A stretch of 37,671 bases of DNA, taken from the NCBI GenBank assembly GCA_964511535.1, contig CAZEFW010000084.1:1-37671 (forward strand). The letters run 5' to 3'. The notes beneath the pieces are model-generated. The model had not been told where the DNA came from. It searched no databases and worked only from the letters and a program-made list of their open reading frames with translations. Origin of the DNA: CAZCFB01 sp964511535 (GTDB lineage: Bacteria; Myxococcota_A; Polyangia; GCA-2747355; CAZCFB01). Below, piece after piece: positions 7,818-14,737 of the stretch. The first letter of the stretch is position 1. Each line of letters opens with the position of its first letter. Position numbers and translations under genes: made by a program.

Positions 7818-10800
7818 CTACCAGGTGTAGCTCGTGGTGCCGCCGAAGCCGCTGAGGGTCTTGCCTGACGTTGGGTCGAGCTTTAGCGGCAGGAACATGA
7901 TGGTCAGCAGGCGGTTGCGGCCGATTCTCTCGTAGCCGAAGACGCCGCCCAGGAACTCCACCATGATGTCGCCGGGGCGCTTGCGCGCCACCTGGACCAC
8001 CGGGAAGACGATGAGGTTGTACGTGTCGTCCTTCTTGCTCTTGCGGTAGTACGTGTTGCCCACCACCCACGAGTGGTGCCCGGGGCGGTCGAAGCTCCAG
8101 TAGAGCGGAAAGACCACCGTGGTGCGCTTCTTGCCGCGCTTGAAGTCCCAGTAGAACGGGAAGCCGACGGTGGTGCTGTCCTCCACGCCGCCGAAGTGCC
8201 ACACCAGCGGGAAGACCACCGCGTCCGAGCTCTCGGGCCGCGTGCGCACCCAGACCGGCGGGATCACGTAGTCGGTCTGCTTCTTCAGGTAATTCGCGTG
8301 GCGCAAAAAGAGCGGGAAGACCACGGTGGTGCGGGTCAGGTGGCGGTCGTGGAAGTCCCAGACCACCGGGAAGATCACCGTGGAGACATCGTCCACCGAG
8401 CGCCAGCGCCAGAAGAGCGGGAAGACCATGTGGAAGCTCTTCTCCTTGGACCACCGGCCCAGGTATAGCGGGGCGATGCCGAGGGTGGTGCGCTGCTCCT
8501 CGTGGTTCCGGTGGTGCACGAACAGCGGCACCACCGCCCTGGCGCTGCTCTTGACGCCGGTGCGCTGAAAGTATGGCCCCGCGTACCACTGGGTCCGGTC
8601 GGGGGACTTGTCGTAGCCGAAGATCGGCGTGTAGATGGCGGTGCGGGCCACCTCACCCCGGTAGTAGAACAGCGGAAAGACCGCCACGGATCGCCCGCCC
8701 ACGTTGTCCCACGAGGTGAAGAACACCGGCGCCAGGCCAGTGGCCTTGTACTCGCCGTTGCGCCGGTAGAACCAGGGCCCGACGAAGGTGGTGCTCTTCT
8801 TCTCCTCGGGGTTGCCGAAGTGCCAGGCCACCGGGAACACGATGGTGAAGTCGTCCTTGGCCGAGCGCTTGAACCAGACCAGCGGCGCGAAGCCGCCGAA
8901 GCGCTCCTCCTCGCTTTTCTGGTAGTAAGCGGGCCCCACCACCCAGGTCCGCTTCTTCTCCTTGAAGTTGTTGCGGTAGTAGATGAAGGGCAGGGCGGCC
9001 AGGTGGCTCCCTGCCTTGTTGCGGTGGTAATAGGCCAGAGGAACCACGCCCGCCTGGTACAGCTGCTCCTTCTTGTTCTCGTGGGCAAACACCGGGCCGA
9101 TGATTCGCGCCCAGCGCTCCTTGCCCCGGATGTCCCAGTAGAGCGGGAACACCACGTCCGCGCGGAAGCCCGCCTTTTCACGCACCCGCCAGTAGACCGG
9201 GAAGAGCACCAGGGAGCTCTGCTTCTCGTCGCGGAAGCGCCAGAAGAACGGGAACACCACGTGGTTGCTCTCGGTGGGGGACACATGCCGCACGAACAGC
9301 GGGAAGATCACCGTGGTGGTGGACTGCTCCTTGGGGCGGGTCCAGCGGTAGAAGATCGGCAGGATGGCGAAGCCGCGCGTGCGAGGGCCGTTGTGCCAGG
9401 CGTACGGCCCGAAGATCCCCTCGAAAACGCCCTTCTTTGCGTCGCTGTGGAAGCCGCCCAGCGGCGTGATGAGCAGCCGCTTGTGGTCCTCGCGCTTGTA
9501 GTAGACCAGCGGGAGCACCGCGGCGGTGGTGCCGGAGGTCGCGCGCTTCAGGTAGAAGAACGGCGCGATGGCGTGGCCCCGCTCCCCTGGCTTTTTCCAG
9601 TGGTAGTAGGGGCCGATGAGCATGGAGGCGGTGCCCTCGGCCTCGTTGGCTTTGCGCAGGAAGAGCGGCGGCAGCACCGCCTGGAAGCTGGTGCCGTCCC
9701 GGGTGCCCGCGGCGAACAGCGGCACCAGCCCGAACATGCGCCCGCGCTTGCTCTTGCGGTAGAACCCGGGCCCTACCACCCAGGTGTCGGACTGCTCCTT
9801 GTTGTCCTTCAGGTGCCAGAAGATGGGGAACAGCACCTGGTGGCTCCCCTCTGCGCTGCCGCCGAGAAACAGCAGCGGGGCGATGCCGGCCTTCCAGGCG
9901 TCCTTCTTGCGGGCGTAGTACGCCGGGCCCGCCACGGTGACGCTGCGGTCCTCGCGCTTGAAGTGCCAGAAGGCAGGGAAGAGCACCGCGTGGCGGCGCT
10001 GTTCGCCCACGCCGAGGTAGAACAGGGGCATCAACCCGGTGGCCCAGCCGGTCTTCTTCCGGTCGAGGTAGAACGGCATCACCAGGGTGAAGGTGGAGTC
10101 GTCCGGCCGGCGGCGGTGGTAGAACATCGGGAACAGCACGCTGGTGGCGGCGCCGGTCTCGGCGTCCGTGAAGCGCCAGAAGAACGGGAACAGCACCTGA
10201 GTGCCGCCTGCCGGGTCGTCGTAGTACACGAAGGGGCCGGCCACGTAGGTGGTGGAGCGCAGCTTCCGGTTGTGCCAGCGCAGGAAGAACGGGATCAACG
10301 CGTCGATGTCCCGCTCCGAGTCGCGGCGGTGGTAGTAAGGCGGCGCCACGAGCCCCCAGTGCTTGACCTGAGCGCGCTCGTCGTTCTCGTACATGAACAG
10401 CGGCGACAGGAAGTAGGAGCGCTTCTCCTGCTCGTCGCGGCGGTAGAGGGCCAGCGGGAACACACCGGCGGTGGTCCTGGCCCCCTTGCGTCGATGAAAC
10501 ACAGGCCCGGCCAGGGTGAGCGACCGCCCCGGGCTGGTGAAGCGCCAGAAGACGGGGAAGAGCACCGTGTAAGAGTCCTCCTCGTCGGGGCCTGTGCCGC
10601 GGTAGAACAGCGGCGGGACCACCAGGGTGGAGTTGTTCCCCTCTCGGCCGTAGTAGAACGGCGGCACGATGGCGGCGGCGCGGGTGCGCTTGGGCCCCCA
10701 GCTGGCGTAGGCGAAGGGCAGGATCAGCAGGCTCTTCTGCTTCCCATCGCGCCAGTAGAAGTTCAGCGGGAAGGCCCAGGTGAACGCCTCCTCCGGGCGG

Positions 10801-11285
10801 GCGGAGCCGCTCTGGTAGACGAACGGGAAGATCATCCGCTTCCGCTCGCCAGGGCTCCAGAAATCCCAGTAGAACGGCACCACGATGCGGTAGCCCTTGT
10901 CGCCCTTCTGGTGCCAGTAGATGCCCAGCACCTCGCGGAACTTGTGATCGCCCGAGCGGTAGTACAGGAAGATGACGTTGAGCGGCCGGCCGATCTTGCG
11001 GCAGGTCCCCTCGTCGCAGTAGGTCCCCTCGGCGCACTCGTCCTCCGAGGCGCAGCGCTGCCCCTCGCCCCCCGGCTCGGACGCCGCAGGCTGCGGCGCG
11101 GCCTCGGGCGCGGCCTTGACCGGCGCGGCGGCCTCCTGCTCGCCGCCCGCCTGGGCGACCCACCTGACCGGCGACACCTCCTCGCGATCCGCGTCCTGCC
11201 AGAAAGGCGGGGTCTGGGCGCGCGCAGGGGCGCAGAAGGCCAGCAGGAGCGCCGCGGTGCAGAGGGTGGTGGTGGAGAGCTTCAA
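7818..11285 (-). CDS. Exported giant repeat protein, about 60 aromatic 17-residue repeats
   Basis: This 1155-aa protein of unknown function has a signal peptide (about residues 1-24), a Pro/Ala-rich linker and a small Cys motif (C78, C84, C90, C95). From about residue 101 to the end runs an uninterrupted series of roughly 60 units of 16-19 residues. Each has a core like VVFPLFW, VVGPAYY or GLAPLFF, then a charged turn such as RKSKRG or RDEKQ. In much of the protein, the three core types follow in order, giving a super-repeat of about 52 residues. The chain ends in aromatic Trp, as in many outer-membrane beta-barrel proteins. I infer a beta-rich envelope or surface structure. The start is TTG 11285 with a weak upstream site; no in-frame ATG or GTG exists before the preceding stop. 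It follows the 11352-11903 gene by 66 bp. Confidence 0.88.
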   Translation of the reverse strand: MKLSTTTLCTAALLLAFCAPARAQTPPFWQDADREEVSPVRWVAQAGGEQEAAAPVKAAPEAAPQPAASEPGGEGQRCASEDECAEGTYCDEGTCRKIGRPLNVIFLYYRSGDHKFREVLGIYWHQKGDKGYRIVVPFYWDFWSPGERKRMIFPFVYQSGSARPEEAFTWAFPLNFYWRDGKQKSLLILPFAYASWGPKRTRAAAIVPPFYYGREGNNSTLVVPPLFYRGTGPDEEDSYTVLFPVFWRFTSPGRSLTLAGPVFHRRKGARTTAGVFPLALYRRDEQEKRSYFLSPLFMYENDERAQVKHWGLVAPPYYHRRDSERDIDALIPFFLRWHNRKLRSTTYVAGPFVYYDDPAGGTQVLFPFFWRFTDAETGAATSVLFPMFYHRRRPDDSTFTLVMPFYLDRKKTGWATGLMPLFYLGVGEQRRHAVLFPAFWHFKREDRSVTVAGPAYYARKKDAWKAGIAPLLFLGGSAEGSHQVLFPIFWHLKDNKEQSDTWVVGPGFYRKSKRGRMFGLVPLFAAGTRDGTSFQAVLPPLFLRKANEAEGTASMLIGPYYHWKKPGERGHAIAPFFYLKRATSGTTAAVLPLVYYKREDHKRLLITPLGGFHSDAKKGVFEGIFGPYAWHNGPRTRGFAILPIFYRWTRPKEQSTTTVIFPLFVRHVSPTESNHVVFPFFWRFRDEKQSSLVLFPVYWRVREKAGFRADVVFPLYWDIRGKERWARIIGPVFAHENKKEQLYQAGVVPLAYYHRNKAGSHLAALPFIYYRNNFKEKKRTWVVGPAYYQKSEEERFGGFAPLVWFKRSAKDDFTIVFPVAWHFGNPEEKKSTTFVGPWFYRRNGEYKATGLAPVFFTSWDNVGGRSVAVFPLFYYRGEVARTAIYTPIFGYDKSPDRTQWYAGPYFQRTGVKSSARAVVPLFVHHRNHEEQRTTLGIAPLYLGRWSKEKSFHMVFPLFWRWRSVDDVSTVIFPVVWDFHDRHLTRTTVVFPLFLRHANYLKKQTDYVIPPVWVRTRPESSDAVVFPLVWHFGGVEDSTTVGFPFYWDFKRGKKRTTVVFPLYWSFDRPGHHSWVVGNTYYRKSKKDDTYNLIVFPVVQVARKRPGDIMVEFLGGVFGYERIGRNRLLTIMFLPLKLDPTSGKTLSGFGGTTSYTW

Positions 11286-11351
11286 GCTTCGGATTCCGTC
11301 GCTGGTCAGGTTAGATGGGATGGTCCGTGTGGGATCAGGTCGGGCTCACGC

Positions 11352-11903
11352 TCACAGGGGAAGGATCATCTTCCACTCGCGGTTCTCCTTGACGAACCGC
11401 AGCTCGCCCTCCTGGCTGTTGCCGCCCTGGCTGCGCTTGACCTTCATCAGGGCCGCGTCACCCTTGACCTTCACCGAGAGCACCTCGAGCTGGATGTTGC
11501 CCCACTCTTTCTTCAGCCGTTTTGAGAACTTGGACGGCTTGAGCATGGCCACCTGGTGGTTGAGGAACATCTGGTAATAGGCCGAGTGGCTGTCGATGTA
11601 GGTCTCCAGGTCACCCTTGAGGGCGGCCTTGCGCATGCGGTCGAAGCACTTGCGAGGGGTGGACAGGGCGGCCCGCGGCTTGGGCAGCTTGAACTCCACC
11701 TTCTTCACCTTGCCCAGGGGCAGCTTCATGGTCTGGCCGCTCGGGATCTTCACGGTGAGCAGGCCGTCGTAGTAGTGCAGCAGCTTGCCGACGATCTTGG
11801 TGTTGTCCATCAGGTAGATCGCCTCGTCGGCCATGGCCAGACGTGGGCTCCAGCCTGTCACCGCCAGGGAAGCCAGCATGAGCAGCAATTTTGTCGATTT
11901 CAT
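11352..11903 (-). CDS. Small exported protein upstream of the repeat protein
   Basis: This 183-aa protein has a signal peptide (about residues 1-25, ending SPRLAMA). Residues 27-75 form short beta strands (AIYLMDNTKIVGKLLHYY, LLTVKIPSGQTMKLPLGKVKKVEF) resembling small Sm- or SH3-like barrels seen in exported deltaproteobacterial proteins. The C-terminal half (CFDRMRKAALKGDLETYID... LEVLSVKVKGDAALMKVKR... REWKMILPL) has the layout of an NTF2/SnoaL-like fold. Both are pattern impressions only. The start ATG at 11903 has a good GAGGTGAAG site. It is probably co-transcribed with the downstream repeat protein and may serve the same envelope structure. Confidence 0.85.
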   Translation of the reverse strand: MKSTKLLLMLASLAVTGWSPRLAMADEAIYLMDNTKIVGKLLHYYDGLLTVKIPSGQTMKLPLGKVKKVEFKLPKPRAALSTPRKCFDRMRKAALKGDLETYIDSHSAYYQMFLNHQVAMLKPSKFSKRLKKEWGNIQLEVLSVKVKGDAALMKVKRSQGGNSQEGELRFVKENREWKMILPL

Positions 11904-12102
11904 TCTTCACCTCAACGCCACCGGGCCCCCGAAGGTTCCCTGGCGTTATTCACTGGCCGCTGACCCGAAAGTCCGCGCACCTGGCGTCCGTCCCCCGTGC
12001 AGTACCACCTGGGAGTACGCACTCCGGGCTCCAGGAATTCACCGCTCTGCCTTTACCCCAGGTTCCACTCGAAGTAAACAAGAACTAAAGGCAAAAGGCA
12101 GC

Positions 12103-12108
12103 GGAGGG
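12103..12108 (+). promoter_or_regulatory. Ribosome-binding site supporting the TTG start at 12116
   Basis: GGAGGG lies 7 bp before TTG 12116. This is the best reason to accept a TTG start for the DciA-like gene. Confidence 0.65.
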
Positions 12109-12115
12109 ACCCACA

Positions 12116-12649
12116 TTGGCCAGGCGAAAGGGTGAAGCAGCGCACATCGGCAACTTGCTGCAGCGCTGGATCCGCAACAACCGGATGGATGAGCAGGTTC
12201 TGCGCCATACCCTGCGGGCGCGCTGGGCGGCGGTGGTGGGGGAGCGGCTGGCAAGCCGAACCCGACCACACGGCCTGTACCGCGGCCGCCTCAAGGTGCG
12301 GGTGGCCAACTCCACATGGCTCAACGAGCTGAACTTCATCAAGGACAGCATCGTTCAGCGCATCGGGGAAGAGATCGGGCAGGGCAAGGTGCGGGAGGTC
12401 GTCCTGGTGGTTGGCGAGCTGGATCCGCCGCCCGGGTCGGCCCGGCGCGAGGTGAGGCGGCCCGCTCCCGAGGTGGTGCCGGCCCCGAGGGTGGAGGTGC
12501 CGGCGGAGGTCGCGCGGGCGGTGGAGGAGGCGGTTGGGGAGGTTGAAGATGTGGAGCTTCGGGAGGCGGTGAAGCGGGCCTGGATGGCCGAGCTGGAGCG
12601 GGGGGATGAAATAAAAAACAAGGAACAAGAAACAAAAAACAAAAAATGA
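12116..12649 (+). CDS. dciA: DUF721/DciA-like protein with repeat-derived C-terminus
   Basis: DciA-family (DUF721) proteins help load or recruit the replicative helicase DnaB in bacteria without DnaC. This 177-aa protein shows the family core at residues about 8-105: GNLLQRWIRNN, LRARWAAVVGERLASRTRP, LYRGRLKVRVANSTWLNEL and KDSIVQRIG. The rest is a Pro/Glu/Val-rich tail, ending in a Lys/Asn/Gln-rich stretch encoded by exact 7-bp A-rich repeats (12617-12644). That tail is unlike its GC-rich surroundings and was probably added by repeat expansion. The start is TTG 12116. The gene is 12 bp upstream of the PARG-like gene, so the two are likely co-transcribed. Helicase loading is inferred from the family. 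Confidence 0.85.
   Translation: MARRKGEAAHIGNLLQRWIRNNRMDEQVLRHTLRARWAAVVGERLASRTRPHGLYRGRLKVRVANSTWLNELNFIKDSIVQRIGEEIGQGKVREVVLVVGELDPPPGSARREVRRPAPEVVPAPRVEVPAEVARAVEEAVGEVEDVELREAVKRAWMAELERGDEIKNKEQETKNKK
12617..12644. repeat. A-rich heptamer array within the 3' end of the DciA-like gene
   Basis: Four 7-bp units (AACAAGG, AACAAGA, AACAAAA, AACAAAA) place C residues exactly 7 bp apart at 12619, 12626, 12633 and 12640. The array reads through in the coding frame and ends at the stop codon TGA (12647-12649). Confidence 0.85.
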
Positions 12650-12661
12650 TCGGGGGTTGTC

Positions 12662-13507
12662 TTGGGGCTCAAGGGTAAAGCAAGGGAGACGCTGGAGTTG
12701 CTGGAGGCGGGAGGGTACCGGGGTCCATCTGGAGAGTGGGTGGACTTTGCGGAGGCGCAGGCGGCGGCGGTGGCGGAGGTGGTTTTGTACACGCCGGCGC
12801 GTTTGGGGGAATTGCTTGAGGGGGCCGGAGGGCCGGACTGTGCGGGGCCCGAGGTCCTGGTCACGGACGAGACGACGCAGGAGGCGGCACGGCGGCTGGC
12901 GGGAGAGGGGGACGACCCGGTAGTGCTGCTCAACTTCGCGTCGGCTCGAAACCCGGGGGGCGGCTTCCTCAATGGGGCCAAGGCCCAGGAGGAGGACCTG
13001 TGCCGCTGCTCGGGGCTGTACCCGACGCTGGTGGTGGACGCGGCCCGGGCTTACTACGCGGTCAACCGGGCAGGGCGGTCGCTGCTCTATTCGGATCACA
13101 TGATCTACTCGCCCGGCGTACCCTTTTTCCGGGTCAAGGGCACCGGAGAGCTGCTGGACGAGCCTTTTCGCTGCGCAATCATCACCGCTCCGGCGCCCAA
13201 CGCAGGCCCGATCTTGCAGCGTGACCCCGCGGCCGGGCCCGCCATCGCCGAGACCTTCCAGCGCCGCTGGGGCCAGGTGCTGGCCATCGCCCGGGACAGG
13301 GGCCACCGGCGGCTGCTGCTGGGCGCGTGGGGCTGCGGGGCGTTTCAGAATGATCCGGCGGTGGCGGCAGGCGCGTTTGCGTCCTGGCTGCGCGAGGCGC
13401 GATTCGCTGGCGCCTTCCACCAGGTGGTGTTCGCCATCCCGGCTCAGGGCAAGCGCGGCCGCGCCAACCACGCGGCGTTCAGGGAGCGCCTGACATCGGC
13501 GGGCTGA
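12662..13507 (+). CDS. Bacterial-type poly(ADP-ribose) glycohydrolase-like protein (TIGR02452 family)
   Basis: Members of this family hydrolyse ADP-ribose polymers or ADP-ribosyl groups using a macrodomain-related fold. The 281-aa protein carries the bacterial PARG signature GGG-x7-QEE at residues 99-111 (NPGGGFLNGAKAQEEDL), with the paired Glu residues being the expected catalytic ones. Other family blocks are VLLNFASARNPGG, CSGLYPTL, SDHMIYSPGVPFFR, ITAPAPN and LGAWGCGAFQNDP. The length suits the family. The start TTG 12662 follows the DciA-like stop by 12 bp. Its stop codon touches the stop of the convergent PDZ gene. What is ADP-ribosylated in this cell is not shown; no ADP-ribosyltransferase was recognised nearby. 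Confidence 0.92.
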   Translation: MGLKGKARETLELLEAGGYRGPSGEWVDFAEAQAAAVAEVVLYTPARLGELLEGAGGPDCAGPEVLVTDETTQEAARRLAGEGDDPVVLLNFASARNPGGGFLNGAKAQEEDLCRCSGLYPTLVVDAARAYYAVNRAGRSLLYSDHMIYSPGVPFFRVKGTGELLDEPFRCAIITAPAPNAGPILQRDPAAGPAIAETFQRRWGQVLAIARDRGHRRLLLGAWGCGAFQNDPAVAAGAFASWLREARFAGAFHQVVFAIPAQGKRGRANHAAFRERLTSAG

Positions 13508-14617
13508 TCAGCCGGTAACCCTCAGCAGCAGCGTCTCCTTGCGCCCGGTCCTGCGCTTGACCACCAGCTCAAACTGGCGGCCCGGAAGCAGGGACAGGTA
13601 CGCGTCTGCCGCGGCGTCGGCGTCGTCCAGGCTCTTGCCGTCGAGGCTGATGAGGCGATCACCGGTGCGCAGGCCCAGCTGGTGGGGCAGGCTGCCGCTG
13701 GAGATCCCCCGCAGCTCGATGCCGCTGGACCGATCCATGGTGGCGGTGTAGCTGGCCCGGCTCGCCATCACCTCGCTCACCTCGGCGCGCAACGCATCCA
13801 GGCTCACAACCACCGGCTCCGTGGGCAGGGGCGACGGCTCGTCGTCTGCCGCGCCCCGGCTGTGGGCCGGACCGGCAGCGCCCGGGGCGCTCTCGCCGGG
13901 CAGGGGCGGTGGCTGGTCTGCCGCCGGCGCCTGGCTCGCCTGGATGGCCGGGGCGGGCTTGCGCTCGGCAGGCAGGGGCGGCGGCATGTCAGCCCGGGGT
14001 CCGGAGTCGGCCTCATCGACGCGGGCCGGGCTGGCAGGCAGGGGAGGCGGCTCTGCGGCGACCGCTTCCGGCTCCGTCTCCGGCTCCGGAGCCGACTCCA
14101 CAGTGGGCATGGGCGCGGGCGCCGTGGCCACCACCTTGCCGCTGTCCGGGGCAGGATCGGCAGGCATCGGCACGGGCAGCTGCTCCCCCTTGGAGGCGGA
14201 AGGTGGCGCCGGCGCGGCAGGCTTGTCTCCCAGAAAGGACGGCGGCGACAGGTAGCGCCGCGGAGCGATGATCACCGGGGGCGGCCCACTGGCTGCGTTG
14301 CCGGGCACCTTGCGCAGAGAGAAGGGGGAGGGCGTCAGAGGCACGGCCAGGGAGATCCGCCCCTGGGTCACCACGATGCGGTCCTCGGTGATGCTCACCA
14401 CGCGCGCCCCGTGGATCTCCCCGCCCACGCCGACCACCACGTAGCGCTTCTGGCTCGCGTCATACAGGATCGCCTGGCCGGTGCCGGGCACGATGCCCAC
14501 AAGCTGCACCACCGGAGGCGGCGCGGGCGTCGCGGGCGCCTCGGCCAGGGCCGGAGATCCGGCGAGAGCCAGGAGAGAGAAGCTGACGATCAGGGCGATT
14601 CGGGTGTTGCTGGGCAT
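13508..14617 (-). CDS. Exported GspC-like protein with C-terminal PDZ domain
   Basis: This 369-aa protein starts with a signal peptide (ending PALAEAP). Residues about 35-105 (VQLVGIVPGTGQAILYDA, RYVVVGVGGEIHGARVVSITEDRIVV) resemble the homology region of the type II secretion protein GspC and of PilP. A Pro/Ala-rich linker with repeated PPPLP-type motifs covers about 120-265. Residues about 290-369 form a PDZ-like domain (GIELRGISSGSLPHQLGLRTGDRLISLDGKSL shape). GspC proteins normally have a transmembrane helix; here the sequence looks like a cleavable signal. The start ATG 14617 has GAGGT 5 bp upstream. It lies 120 bp downstream of the Clp-like gene and may be the last gene of that cluster, though its predicted periplasmic location argues against a shared job. 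Confidence 0.85.
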   Translation of the reverse strand: MPSNTRIALIVSFSLLALAGSPALAEAPATPAPPPVVQLVGIVPGTGQAILYDASQKRYVVVGVGGEIHGARVVSITEDRIVVTQGRISLAVPLTPSPFSLRKVPGNAASGPPPVIIAPRRYLSPPSFLGDKPAAPAPPSASKGEQLPVPMPADPAPDSGKVVATAPAPMPTVESAPEPETEPEAVAAEPPPLPASPARVDEADSGPRADMPPPLPAERKPAPAIQASQAPAADQPPPLPGESAPGAAGPAHSRGAADDEPSPLPTEPVVVSLDALRAEVSEVMASRASYTATMDRSSGIELRGISSGSLPHQLGLRTGDRLISLDGKSLDDADAAADAYLSLLPGRQFELVVKRRTGRKETLLLRVTG

Positions 14618-14737
14618 GGCTACCTCACAGTCGTGCCCTCTGAAAGAGCAATGCCCATGCCAGGATCCAGCGACAGAATTTCAACGGGTTATACGGGAAG
14701 TGAGAACCGCAGTTCACACCGACAGGTTAACGAAGAA

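Noticed and set aside
8502..11525. Long open frame on the plus strand opposite the repeat protein
   Set aside because: It lies antisense to a gene with a signal peptide and regular repeats. Its His/Gly/Glu/Arg-rich composition fits the complement of those repeats in GC-rich DNA.
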